Part shown: positions 32,801 through 45,489 of the stretch, in pieces | Layout of the letters: each line of letters begins with the position of its first letter | How positions within the stretch are numbered: position 1 is the first letter of the stretch | Assembly: GCA_030272585.1 (NCBI GenBank) | Contig: BSYQ01000003.1 | Location: 7,440,001-7,504,000 of the forward strand | Length of the DNA: 64,000 nucleotides | Source: Bryopsis sp. KO-2023 | Taxonomy: Eukaryota > Chlorophyta > Ulvophyceae > Bryopsidales > Bryopsidaceae | Reading direction: 5' to 3' | Translations under genes and position numbers: made by a program | Notes under the pieces: model-generated | Database searches by the model: none | The model's input: only the letters and a program-made list of their open reading frames with translations | Told to the model about the DNA's origin: nothing

Positions 32801-34174
32801 TTTATTGGAGGGATGAGACTGTCTATTCCAGTGGAGGAAGCTACGTCACGAGGGGACGACAGAGGGGACGATGCACGAGTGGAAGTTGACTGCATGGATA
32901 CTGTTTGAATTGACCAAAGTACAAAAAAAAATCACACAGTAGATTGGAATTGGAAAACCAAAAAGCTTCGCGCATGTGTGTGTACATTTCAGTTTCGGTT
33001 GGCTGAGATCCAGTCCTTTTTTCTTGATCATGATTTGGGAAGGCCCTGGACTGGTTTTGATATCCAGGCAAAAAAAACTATTATGTTCTTTTCTTTATAC
33101 TTCATCCAGCGCAAAGTAGCTATGTGTTGTTGCACTTTTGCCACTCTTTCCGTAATATAGAGAAAATGGAGGATAATGTTCCAGCTGCTACCTTGGGTCC
33201 CTGAATTTCCTTCAAAAGCAGCAAATGGGTTTGCAGGGTGCCACTCCTCCAAACTAAAACCTCGAACTTTGGGTGGGGGAAGGACGGTGTTGTTTGTTCC
33301 AATTACTATATCACGTGCCAAATCCGGCGTGAACGAGCCACCATTGTGCTGCACAAGAAAAAACAGCAACAATTTTTGGCTTCATTGCTTTTCTTTATTG
33401 TTCTGTTTATGAAAATTCTTTTGGAGCAAAATTTCAAGGTGAAAAAAAGGGTAACCTAATGGTCAGCAGCCCTGTTCACAAAATCAGGATCGAGCGAGAT
33501 GCCAGGGTAATTTGCCTGAGAAATTATAACAACAATTTTTATGTTTTTTCCCTTTTTTTTGGGGTGCTAGGATTTTTGTTCCCACCTGTGCCAACGCCAC
33601 CAATTTCATTGCCACACGAAACTGCCCTTGGCCCATTGCCGGGGAATTCGCAGTAGACTGTTTCCAGATCTGGAATGAGTTCGCAAAGTATTGAGTGACC
33701 GATATTACAAACTTCTGCGTTATCTTCCACAAACTTTACCCCCCCCCCAAAAAAAAAAATTGTTGGGAAATATGCATGTCTGCATGCTTGCATGTATCCA
33801 TGCTTTAACATGTCTTTTCTTCCTTTTCAGATTTTCTATTTCAGGCTATCAAATTTCCTTGAACCTGCCTTACACCAGTTGGCATACATAGAAAACGCAC
33901 CACCACAAGGGAGCCACCTTTCGCTGGTTTGAAGGGGGGAATGAAGTTTTCGCTCGATAAAGACGTTCAGACGTCGAAACTGGTCGCTGAAAGTCCATTC
34001 GCGTTTCGAAAGAGATTCGCTGTCACAAAACGAACTCGCCTCTCTGAGAGTGTCGTCAGAAAGATTGGACCGTCTGAAGAACTCCGCCGCTTGAGCGCCG
34101 CCGATCACTCCGTCCCTGTCGGTGTCCAGGAATCGAAACCATCGTTCGACGTTATCGGCACTCGCGGGAAACAT
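29832..34174 (-). CDS. EH domain - receptor-like kinase - U-box fusion protein
   Basis: Eleven exons on the minus strand: 34174-34040, 33669-33586, 33348-33192, 32900-32687, 32353-32245, 32105-31911, 31725-31484, 31372-31212, 31024-30796, 30535-30397, 30014-29832. All phases match; the total is 1848 nt, 615 residues plus stop. Residues 1-110 are an EH domain ([21 protein letters not shown], then [10 protein letters not shown] and LPPPKV). Residues 130-195 are a proline/serine linker. Residues 250-520 are an RLK/Pelle kinase: ATNNF start, LGGGGYG loop, K290, E306, HRD 378-380, DMG 398-400, APE 426-428. Residues 545-610 are a U-box ([20 protein letters not shown], then SPLTNLPL). Plants have kinase-U-box proteins whose N-terminus is a USP domain; an EH domain there is not known to me. 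EH domains bind NPF motifs in endocytic adaptors. Two introns start with GC. An RT-PCR product across exons would prove unity. Confidence 0.82.
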
Positions 34175-34576
34175 CGTTAGCTATTCTGTTTCTGTTTTTT
34201 TTTTCCTGGCAAATGTGAGGATCGCTCTGAATATTTGTAGCTGCGAATGTACTGCACGCAAGGATGGGCACATGGATGTCCCCACGAACTACTCACAGAA
34301 GGCCCACTTTGTGGGAAGTTTCACGACATGCCCAGCCTTTCGATAGTGCTGGCAGCGATGGGTGGAGCTGAATTCAGGAATCGACGTCCATTCCGCGTAG
34401 TTTAACTCACACTTTTTTGGGAATGGTGATTAGTAATGATTCATTGTGGCAGTAGTGTGGACTTGACGACCCACTGTTTGCCAACTTGCAGCCGTTGCAT
34501 CAGCGAGCTCACTGGTTTGCATAAATACTTTATCTCTTCTTCAAGAACTCAAGTTCGACTGGAATGAATTGAGGTG
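34175..34576. promoter_or_regulatory. shared bidirectional promoter region
   Basis: 402 bp separate the start codons of the minus-strand EH-kinase-U-box gene and the plus-strand 2-oxoglutarate dehydrogenase gene. Both must start transcription here. No clear TATA box is seen; the stretch is unremarkable in composition. Confidence 0.5.
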
Positions 34577-37500
34577 ATGAGGGCAATCCGGGGAGCCGCA
34601 ACTCGCCTGCTGTGGCGCGAGAATGAGCATTTTTTGTTGGGACGCTCTAGGTATCGTTTATTATCGCTTTGTTTAACAGACGAGGGGTGCCCTTTTTCCA
34701 CACCACACAAGCCACTCTTTTCTCTTGTTTTTTATTGGGTTTCTCCACGGTGCAGGCAAATCGGAGCTTTTCCTTTCGATACAAGTGTTTTTGCTGATGA
34801 CGGGGGCCACGTTGAAAAGGAAGTACGCGACGCGGCCAAAGTTACTGCGCTGATCGCGGCCTTTCGGACACGCGGGCACCTTTGTGCGAGGTTGGACCCT
34901 TTGAACCGAGTTCAGGGGGGTCCATGGTACGGAGCTGCTCCTGAGGGGCTTGAGAGGTACATGACGTGTGACGCGTAACATGTAACGCATTACGCGGGCG
35001 TGACGATGTTGCCCAGAAAATCCTCTTCTGGGAGTCTGATTCACTGTTTGTGGTTTCACATCCACATAATGTGGCAGTTTTTCTTGAGAGTGTCCTTTTC
35101 TTTTGTTAATTCATTGGATTGTTGGGCAATTGTTAGTATCGGACAGATCTCAACAGCTTTGTGCAATGGTTTAAATTTGAGGATTGGATTGTTAGGAGTG
35201 CAGAGAGGTCGCTGAAAGACTTGTTGAGGGGTTACCAGCAACACGATGGCTTGAACGAAAAGGCCCAATATGTTGCCAAAAAGATTCAGCTGGAAGTGAA
35301 AACCGATGGCTGCAGGAAATTTTTTGTGGGCCCTGTGATGTCAGGTCAGTTGTGAGCTTTTGTACCTCTTTCCGGCATATATCTCTTCATTGCCAACATA
35401 CCCCATCCCTTCAATAAATGGGATTTTTATGTGGATATTTTCGCCTTTGTGTTATATGTTCCGACTGTTGGCAGTTTTCCGATTCAAGAAAAAGCCTGAT
35501 TGACTTCATATATTTTCATAGGAGCTGGAAAGAAACCCTAGCTAGCATCTGGAGAGAGCAAACATAATCGTTTTGCTAGTAAATAGCAATTCATGTGTGT
35601 GTTTTGTTTGGATGTTCTTATTGCAGGCAGTGATGAGCAATGCAATCAATACTGGAATCTGCCAGAGATCATCGAGCGCATGGCAGAGTGCTACTGTGGA
35701 ACATTAGCAGTGGAGACAGAACATCTGGCGACACAAGAACAGGCAGACTGGCTGGTGGCGAGAGTGGAAAACAGGAGACAGCCCAAACCTGTGATTAAAA
35801 AGGAAACTCTACAAATGCTACTGAATGCTGACATGTTTGAGCGATTTCTTGGGGAAAAATTTCCGGGATCCAAAAGGTGAGTTGAAACAGAGTCTGCCTC
35901 CGGAGGTTGTCACAGTGTGTTGTTTCTGTTTTCTCGATGCGTCATGACTGGGTGGAAATCCGTAGGGGTCCGTGTGGGAGTAGTTATTTCAGAGACAAAT
36001 TTGAATTATCCAAAAAGAACATGAGACGTCGATTCTTCGTCTTTGACATGCTATGTACTGCAGCCCAGTGTCCAGGAATCGCTCATCTACATTGCATGGG
36101 ATCTGACTGAGGCCCCCCATGTGATTCGTAGGTTTGGGGTTGAGGGTTGTGAATCGGTGCTTTCAGGAATGCGAACGATAATCCAGCGGTGTGGAGAACA
36201 TGGGGTTAGCAAAGTGGAAATTGGAATTGCTCACAGGGGCCGTCTCAATATACTGTGCAATCTGCTGGAAAAACCCTTGGGTGCCGTGTGTCGGGAAATG
36301 GACGGCCAGCAGAGTCAACTACATGTGGGTAAGGTCCATAGGTGGATTTTTGTTCAGAATCCCCTGTAATCCCACAACGAATCCTACATGAAAGCCCCCC
36401 CCCCAAAAAAACAAACAAAAAACAAACAAAGGAATTATGCAATAGAAATGTGGCCTGCAATAATTGTACGCGCTGCCACTGCTGAGACCATCAAGATGCA
36501 ATTTGTTGTTTCGGCTAGCATTTTTCTGAAGAATCGGGGGGAAAGGGGCAGGAAAAGTCAATCCTACTTGTTTTTGTTTTTGTTTGAGATTTTACATGGC
36601 CAAAAAATGTAGTGAGTATCTGAACACCCCTTCCTTTGCACACCCGCACCACAGACCCCCGATCCTCCCAATCTGGAATTCTTGAGCGTTTTTTGTGATG
36701 GGATGTCATGTGGTAGCTAGTTTGTGGCATTAAAAACTTGGAGGCATCCAATTTTGACTTGGCAAAGCAAAGAGAGACTGCTGTGGCGAAACGTTCGAAA
36801 CATCGTCAGCATCTGAAAGTATGCTCCCTGCAATGATTTTCCCCGAAATCCACGTGTTGTGCATTTTTTTTCACTCACATGATTCTTCGCTGGCAAGAAA
36901 TAGCACACATGGGACCTCAATGATCACGTATTATGTTGGTTGGGGTTGCTTATATTTTGATTCGGGGTGGGTATTATGCCGAAGCAACGAATTGAATCTT
37001 GGTGGCCACTGTTGCGATTATACCAAAAACTATGTACTTGAAATACATAAGAAAAATTTTCTTGCAAATTCACAACAGCAAAGCTGGTGTGGCCGAAGTG
37101 GTTACATTCACAGACAGTTTACTTGATCAGAAATGCATCTATGTGAGGTATTGGATTTTTCAAGATGACTGTGTTTTTTTTCCCCGAAATTCAAGCGATC
37201 GTATTTTCTATTGTATTTTTTTCAAGGTGATGTGAAGTACCATCTGGGTCGATCGGGAACGCTCCATTACATGTCCCATGAGGATGGCATTCCCCGAAGT
37301 GTGAAATTATCAGTTGCACCAAACCCCAGTCACCTGGAGGCGGTGAATCCAGTAATAGTGGGAATGGTGCGAGCCCAGCAGCAAGGTCTCAACGATGTCG
37401 CTAGGAAAAAAGTGATGGGGTTGTTGGTGCATGGGGATGCTGCTTTCTCTGGGCTGGGGGTTGTTGCAGAGACGCTGCAATTGTCGGATGTACCTGGATT

Positions 37501-40500
37501 CACCACAGGAGGGGTTATCCATGTGGTCATCAACAATCAGGTGCACGATTGCATAACAAAAACTCTGGATACTTGATTTGTTGGTCGAGGTATTTCAGCC
37601 TCCCACCTCCCCCTTCTTGTTTTAATGATCTGTACTGAAATAAGTATTTCAACGTGTGTCACTGATTGTCGGTTAAATACACACAACACTACCGGCCCAA
37701 AGAAGCTGAGTTCTACCTTTCTAATTAGAACCTTTCTTTTTTACCTTCCTTTTTTTCTCTCTTTTTGCTGCTTTGAGATCAGTGATAATTGAATTATGCA
37801 TTCTCGGACGTTCAGATCGGTTTCACTACTCTGCCCATGCACGCCCGATCAGGCCCTCATGCAACAGATGTGGTGAAAATGATTTCGGCCCCGGTGTTGC
37901 ATGCGAATGCTGACGATCCAGAGGCCGTTTGGGAAGCCTGCACCATTGCGGCCGACTGGAGAGCAAAATTCAAGAAAGACATTGTGATAGACATTGTGGG
38001 GTACAGGAGATTCGGCCATAACGAACTGGATAACCCTGTTCCCAACATGCCCATAACGTATGGGTTGATCAACAAGCATCCACGAGTGGTGGATATCTAT
38101 GCTGATCAGTTGAAGGTAAAAGCCTGGCCACGTTTTTCAATTTTTCCCCACAGATTTTTCCAAGGGCTTTGGCAAAACCTTCTTTCATTGCACATACACA
38201 ACGGAGGAAAACAAAAAGATTGCAAAAAGAGGAATTGCTTGCAGTGTCAGTGTGTGTCCGAAAACTTACTGTTGGTGAATGTGATCTTCAGAGGGAGGGC
38301 GTGATATCAGAGGAGGAGTTTGAATTATGGAAGAAAACAGTGAGAGCTGAGTTTGAAAAAGAATGGGAAGAAGCTGAGCGGGGAACCTACGCAGAATCTG
38401 TAAAAGATTTCTTAAAAACAAATTGGCAGGGGGAAGCACTACAGGTAAAGACCCCTCGTTTTGCGGCCACTTTTTGTTTCAGTTCTATTGTTTCTGGCGG
38501 CCTGTTTTCTTAGACATCCTTGGTGTTGAATTCCTTTTCTTTTATGGACAGGTTTTGGACGGAAGTATATGTTCATGCGTAATGCAAAAAAAAGCAAGTG
38601 AAATGAAACTAATGTCAAAGTACTGTTTCTCTTCTTGTATATTAGGAGCTTTGGGCTTATGAAGCTCCGAGGATATTCCACCAAGAGCCGACAGGCTTGC
38701 CTATTCGAACCCTACAATTCGTGGGGTCTCAAATCTGCGAGCTGGGAAAGGATTTCAAAGTCCATCCAGACATTCTGAAAATTCTTAAGAAACGGCAAAA
38801 GATGATCCTGGGGCCGGACAGCAGAGTTGACTGGGGAATGGCCGAGGCCCTGGCATATGGAACGCTTGTCCTACACAGGTAGAGTGCCCCCCCCCCCCAA
38901 AAAAAAAAACACACAGATTGTTTGTTTTTTGGGTTTGGTGTGCTCTGATTTTTCCATTTTCTTGTCGTCAAACCACCTGGATTTTGAACAGTTGTTAGCT
39001 GCCAAGAAATACCGAAAGAAACATGGACGTGTTTTTCTTGTACTGTTACAGGGGAATTGTTCCATTACATGCAGAGGGGCAGGAGTACTTAGACGCAGCT
39101 ATGGGGCTCAACAAAGGGCATTACCATGTCAGACTGACTGGTCAAGATGTCGAGAGGGGGACGTTCAATCATAGACAAGCGGTGTATTATGATCAAGCGA
39201 CGGGGGGACGCTGTATAAAACACAACGAAATCATCCCAGGCCAACAAGACATTGTGGAAATTTGGAATTCCCCTCTGTCAGAATCGGCTGTGATGGGGTT
39301 TGAGTATGGATATTCGCTCGGAGCCAGGGATCGAGCTCTGGTGCTGTGGGAAGCCCAGTTTGGAGATTTTGCTAACAATGCACAGGTCTGTTTTTGCTTT
39401 GAAAAGAACTATAAAGAAAACTAACCCTGCCTGCTGTTGTAGAGATGTTTTCCACGAGGGGCGTTCCTGAGGATTCTGGTTTAAGTTGTTTTGACATGGA
39501 GGCTTTCAGCCCATCCACAGTGGAATTTAGCGATTGAGGTTGTGCTCAACTTGGTCCCGTATCTTTATTCATTTTCGATATGTAGATGTGCATCCATCAA
39601 TGAAACACTGTAGTTGTTTCCGAAGGTTTCTTGCTTTCCATAGGTCGTGATAGATCAGTTTCTGGCATCCGGGGAAGAAAAATGGGGTCAACAATCCGGC
39701 TTGGTGTTGCTGCTTCCACATGGCTATGACGGTCAAGGACCTGACCACAGTAGCGCTAGGCTGGAAAGATTTTTGGCTGTGTGTAATGATGACCCTGATC
39801 ATCTATCGGGACACAATCCGGCCACTAGAAAACACATCAGTGCAACGTTTGAGGCCATATCTAAGGAGTATGGTGGAAAAATAACTCGCCAGCAAGCGGT
39901 AGATGTGTTCAGGTGTGTGAGTGGCTATCCACACACAGCCATTGTAAGGGGTCTGGAATTGCTTTCAAGATTTGGCAAGGTTTTACTTCTGTGGGGGTTT
40001 TCATGCTTTCAACCCCTAAAGGATTCGCTGTCTGGGTGTGTGCATCAGGGCTTTTAGGGTTGAAGGTGTTAATGGCGATTCTGCAGAAGCTCTGGATACG
40101 CTGTGGACTGAAATGGGGCTGCCAGAAAAAGCTCCTTTGACAAAATCAGCATGGGAGTCCTTTATGGTTCAATACATTCGGAGAAACGCGGAACGCGACA
40201 CCAACCTGTTTGTTGTGAATGCAACCACCCCCGCTCAACTCTTCCATGTACTGAGACGACAGGTGGGCATCTGTTGTGTAGCTGTTCAACACGTTGGAGC
40301 CCCACCCTACTTTAATTTCTTCCTTTTTTGGTTCTATCCGAATCTGTTGGAATATGTGTCAATGGCAGAATAAGAGCTTTTTGACACTAAGAAAATATGG
40401 TTGGATGGTTTTGAGTGATTGATGTAAGGATTCTGGTAGGTAAACTTGCCGTACAAGAAACCACTGATTCTCATGAGCCCCAAGTTCCTTCTACACCACG

Positions 40501-41254
40501 GCCCGTGCACTTCGTCGCTGGAAGACTTTTCCACCGGGACATTTTTCAATAGAGTGATCGATGATGGAAAAGTCTCGGACAACACTCGGCACAAGGCTTA
40601 TTTGCCTGGAAGCAGCGAAGAAGCGTTTTTGCTCCCGGCTGACCAAATCCGACGAGTGATCATGTGTTCCGGGCAAATCTATTACCATTTGAATGCAGCC
40701 AGGAGGGCCAGGAGAATAAGAGATGTTGTGTTTGTGCGGTTGGAGCAAATTTGCCCATTCCCTCACGATCGCATCACTGCTATTGTGAGTCAATACAAGG
40801 ATGCGGAGCTCGTTTGGTGCCAGGTGAGTGAGTGTTTTTTGTTTGTTCAATAAACAAAAAACAACACGTCCGATCGAAAATCGGGGCCGAAAGTGAGTGC
40901 AATAGGAAAATGAGCAGGGGCGCATTGGGGATGCTACTTTGCAGATTGGCATGATGCACTGACATGCTATTGTGAATTCACAGCTCTTTTCCCTTTTTCT
41001 GTTTGGTGCTTTTTTTTTTTTTGGACGTTGTGTGTTGATGGATTGAACAGGAGGAGCCGAAGAATATGGGGGCTTGGCAATTCGTGAAACCCAGAATGGA
41101 TACAGCGATGAGGGAACTTTGTGATTCTGTCGGGAGGAAGCCCCGGCCAGTTCACTACATTGGAAGGGCATCTTCGGCTGCCACCGCCACAGCTTCGTAC
41201 AGAATACATCAAAAAGAAACTCGAGAGATCATCGATTGGGCTCTATCGACATGA
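34577..41254 (+). CDS. 2-oxoglutarate dehydrogenase E1 component
   Basis: Fourteen exons: 34577-34650, 34756-34956, 35196-35344, 35627-35876, 36132-36328, 37227-37540, 37816-38115, 38292-38444, 38646-38878, 39052-39385, 39644-39912, 40058-40262, 40440-40823, 41051-41254. All phases agree: 3267 nt, 1088 residues. The arginine-rich start ([19 protein letters not shown]) suits a mitochondrial presequence. Family motifs in order: [46 protein letters not shown], the thiamine diphosphate motif GDAAFSGLG to [73 protein letters not shown]. The enzyme decarboxylates 2-oxoglutarate in the tricarboxylic acid cycle. GDVKYHLG favours it over the related 2-oxoadipate enzyme DHTKD1. An insert of about 90 residues (see findings) is unusual. 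Exon 3 start is the least certain border. Confidence 0.9.
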
Positions 41255-41849
41255 GTGCTGGTCAATCCAGTTCAGTGAATTACCTTTTAATTTTGAGAGA
41301 GTTGGCATTCTTCGATTTTTGTTTTTTGGAGGGGTCATTGAAGCCCTCTGCAGCCGATTTTTTTTTGGGGGGGAAGAGGATTTAGTGAGTTTTGAGTTGT
41401 TCAGGTCCAGTTGTGTGAGTAGAATTGGCATTGGTGAACGCGATAGAGGAAAGAAGAATGCCCGTTGTGTACCTTAATGTAAATGGATTATTAAAAGGTC
41501 TTTTACCTTGCCTCTCACGACATAAACATCGTGTTTGGGTGTGGACACTATGAATTGGCATCCAGCCGACAGGTTCCCTTGAATTCATCCATCCAGAGCA
41601 GACGGTGTAAACAACAGGACAGTGTAAAGGTTGAGGTTGAGGCTTCTTTCCTCTCTGAAATATATGCTTGAACTCAGTATCATGCGAGCACCAGAAACTC
41701 AAAAACTCAAAACGAAGGGTGAAACCACGAGAATTGTGGGAACGATGGTTAGAACGAACAAATATAAAAGAGAGTAAACCTTTGTATCAAACAATTTTTG
41801 ACACATGACATTGACGACTTTGACGCCAGAGGAACTGGCATTGACAACA
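41255..41849. other. 2-oxoglutarate dehydrogenase 3' region up to the right inverted arm
   Basis: No further gene seen. It probably holds the 3' UTR of the dehydrogenase. The right arm of the inverted duplication begins at about 41850. Confidence 0.45.
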
Positions 41850-42566
41850 CTTGCATATTCTTTTCCACTTAGTACCCAAAACGCACCAAATGTTGAAAAA
41901 GAAATTAACAGGAATTTCAGCCCGTTTTCACAACTAGCAGTCACTTTTTCTATCAGCACCATAGACTATCATGTCCTGCATGTACTGCTCCATCTTTGGA
42001 TCCTTTCGGACAAAAAAAATGTATATATGATGTCAAAAAATCAAGAAAAATTCCAACTCTGATGTTGGGATGTCTTTCTCGTCATGCATTCAGACAAAGA
42101 TCAAGCTCTATTTCAGAAAATTTCATTTGTTTTCGAAAACACATCAAATCCACTTGTATTTCCTGCTTTTTCCATGGTTTTTATTTTCACATGTTCTGAA
42201 TCATTGACAAGGAGAACAGAAATAGGGAACTCGCGCTGTCGTCACTTTCCTCATGAATATTGAGGAGACAAACAAAAACATTCAGTAATGGATCCTCGCT
42301 CTGCATACCAGGCGTTCCTGGTGTTTGATGACGTCTTGTAGTCACGTGGTCCATGCCGCCTCTAGGTTCACAAAGAGTGTGCTGGCGTCTTGTTGCTGCG
42401 TTGCGTGATTGCATGGTTACTTGGATTTCGGCCATTTTTAGGCACATAATGACATTCAAAGATTTTGGAGGGTTGACGGTTAGACAACAATATTCCACAG
42501 TATATCAATCGTCAGATCAGGTTTCACCCACCAGCGAACTCGCATTTCCTTGCAACAGAGCGCACA

Positions 42567-44104
42567 GTGTTCAGGGAGATGTTCGTCAAGACCGTCGTTG
42601 CACTGGCCTTTGCCGTGGGAGCCACGGTTTGGGTGGATAGAAGCCGTCGGCGGGGCAACAACCCGCCCGCCGCAGTCCCGCCCGTGGCAGTCCCACCCGT
42701 GGCAGTCCCGCCCCCAGACCCCCAGGTACTCCGTTTTATCAGCATCATCGTGGTGTACGTTCGTTGTTTATTCGAGTGAAGCACTGTCTTTTAAGGAAAA
42801 CCGCCCCTGACGATTGTTTGGCTGCGCTGTGGCGTTTTCTTGACCCGATAGCAGTACATCACTCGATTATAAAGAAACAGAAATTACAAGTTTGCCAAGT
42901 TGCTGAAGGCAAGCTTCATTCTGCAGGCTGAAGTTCCAGCATTGACGCTCCTGGAGCTCATTGAAGTGGATCTTCGGGAGCAACAGAGGCTCCAAGAGCT
43001 CTTGGTATGTGTACTCGATTTCAGTTGTGAAACGGTCAAGTTTTCCTGCCATGCATGACGATGATGTCTTGCAACTGCATCTTGGTGTTAAGATTGTGTG
43101 TCAATTCGTTTCAGGTGAGCCTACAACACTCGAGGGCGGATCCGGAAACGATTCGCGACGCCACCACCAACCTTGAGAAGGTGGAAGCCGAGCTGGCGGC
43201 AAGAATCCTGGAGCTTCAGCCTGGGGATCCGGGGACGAGCTCCTGGGCCCCTATGCAACAAGGTAAGCCACCGAATGTGATCCAACCAAGGTTTAATCGC
43301 AATCCTTGAGTTTGTGGTGCGATCGGAATTCCACTGATGCATCTTCACCAGCTTGCAAGCTGATAGCTGGGCAATGGGTGCGAATTTGACTGCGATTTTG
43401 GCGATTCAGGGTGAGCCGCCCCCAGCTTGGGGGCACAAGCAAAAGGCAGCTACCCAAATCGTCAGACCGTGGCCTGAGCCGGGCCACGGTCGAAGATGTA
43501 GGCCCGTGGAGGGTGAGGGTAGCTGCCAGGCCGGAGGGTGAGGGTCGGGCATGGGTTTTTTAAAAACCGCGTTCGAAGGTACACACGACACACGATCGAT
43601 TGTAGAAAAACAATGAGAAACAGTAGAAAAAATATCAGATCTTCACTAACACCAATGGCCGATATGTTGATGCATTGATCAGAAACCAGGAGAGTATCAC
43701 AAGGTGGACTGGATCCACACTGGCCTACAAGGAGCCACAGGAGCAACCATGATCAAACGTAAGTTGTAGTGTTTGCTTTGTTTTTCGTCTGGCGTTTTTC
43801 TTGCCTGCGAACGCCAACCCGAGCGTGGATTGAACAGATAAAAACTGCCACGAACGAAAAGGGAACACGAGCTACGTTGAATGCAACGAAAAGGAATGCA
43901 GAAGATAATTCAATCGGAACTGAGACGAACTCCAAAATCCTCTACCCACATCCAGAGAGCAAGATCCAAATAATAAAATCTGAGTGGGGGCCTGGGGCAG
44001 GCCAGTACAAAGCAAAAGATATATTTCTGGAAGCCGTGGATACTGTGAGTGGGAGCTGTGACAAATTGATCAAGTCTCTGTACCAGTGGGATTCATTCTT
44101 GTAG
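42567..44104 (+). CDS. membrane-anchored proline-rich protein, right copy, possibly broken
   Basis: Same exon plan as 19045-20560: first ATG of the anchor at 42579 (exon to 42725, donor CAG|GTACTC), 42927-43004 and 43115-43262, then the short exon starting ADSWAMGANLTAILAIQ near 43360. In the last exon the right copy reads GTGGATTGAACAG where the left has GTGGATGAACAG. The extra T puts a TGA in frame unless the exon starts later. Its tail also differs (ends LYQWDSFL instead of DKLIKSL). One copy may be functional and the other degenerating. Confidence 0.4.
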
Positions 44105-45145
44105 TTCATAAAATGATCGGCATGATATTAGGCACAGGCTGCTTTGTGGAGCTTTTGTGTGGGGTTTGTGATGAAACAAAAATAATCTTGGTTTTTTCCA
44201 TGGTTCTGTCCATATGGGTTTTTTTTCAGACCTTAAGGTAAGGTCAAACAGCTGACTGCTGGATAGAAAATGATGATGAACTCATCTCCAAAGCAATTGT
44301 TTCGAGGACCCTGCTTTCACAATTGATTGCAATGAAAGATCTTATTTGCAATCCAATCAACATCCTCCAGCCCAAAATAGATGGATGGTGTGTTTGAAAC
44401 AATAGTCCTCATGTTCGTCCTGATGTTCTCTGAAAAACCAGGATTCAGGGAAATATGGGCATAAGAATGGGCCAAAATTGAAACCACAAAACTTTCGTTA
44501 CGAGTTTTGAAAAGGCCATCACAGTTCCAACACTTTTCAGTGCAGCAAGCAATCTATTAAAAAAATCTGCGAGTCCAGTTTACATGAAATACCTCCCCTC
44601 ACAACTCACAGCCCTGGTGGATCCACATGAACCCCCCACCCCCAGCGATCCTCAAGACAACACCACTCATCCAATCAATGCTCCCATTTTTGTCATTTTT
44701 GTCTCCAGTTCACCACAGATTTTTAAGGATGCGGCCCTCCAGATTCTTACAATCCACATGTCTATTTCTTCCACACAGATCATGGTTTCTTTTCTTGGCT
44801 CTTTTTTTACATATTTTTTTATCATAGATTGAGATCTGAGCCCTTAAATCAAAAGATCAACACCAGAAAAAGCAAACTCAATCATTACTTTATTTCTTTT
44901 GCTCCTTTTTTTACTCTTCGCACTTTTCGTCTTTTTATAACACAATTGTTTCCCTCCAACTCCTTTTTTGTAAAAGTTCTTTTCACTACTCTTCTTTTTA
45001 TTTCAACAGCTTTTTCTCAACCTCAAAAAGCTGAAAAGACCTGATTTTGACCAGCAAAGCAGAACAGATCGCTGTAGACACCCATCAATCTGCATATTCA
45101 CAATACACTAACCCATTCAGCCTCCTCCACGACTGCCCACTCTAT

Positions 45146-45394
45146 CTAACCATCAGATCCACAAAGATACATAAAATAAATCTCATCTGAATCCCAATCC
45201 GTCTTGATGTCAGTCTGACTCTCATTCAAGCCATAAAGCCTCAACGCACCATCCATACTGATTCCCATTATGTATTTTTCGCTGATGGCGTCATATCGCT
45301 GGGCAATCCACACTCTCCACAAAATCATTCTCCATCTCTTGCTTCCGAGGAGTTGAATTTCTAGCTTCTCTTCAACATGGAGTGTTCTATCCAA
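45146..45394 (-). CDS. conserved 82-codon frame, right copy
   Basis: Counterpart of 17716-17964, identical except for one Val/Ile near the start. Function unknown. Confidence 0.35.
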   Translation of the reverse strand: MDRTLHVEEKLEIQLLGSKRWRMILWRVWIAQRYDAISEKYIMGISMDGALRLYGLNESQTDIKTDWDSDEIYFMYLCGSDG

Positions 45395-45489
45395 TTTGTG
45401 ATTGGTGTGCAGCAGCTAGCTGTCTGACATGGTGCCCAAATCTCGAATCGGTACCTTCATGCACACTCCAGCCTCGTTTGTTTTTATTC

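Noticed and set aside
29832..34174. Separate EH-domain gene and kinase-U-box gene
   Set aside because: Every exon junction keeps phase through the linker exons, no stop or start signal separates the parts, and the total length is an exact multiple of three.
34577..41254. 2-oxoadipate dehydrogenase (DHTKD1) instead of 2-oxoglutarate dehydrogenase
   Set aside because: The GDVKYHLG motif and the segment after it match the 2-oxoglutarate enzyme better; the difference is not absolute by eye.
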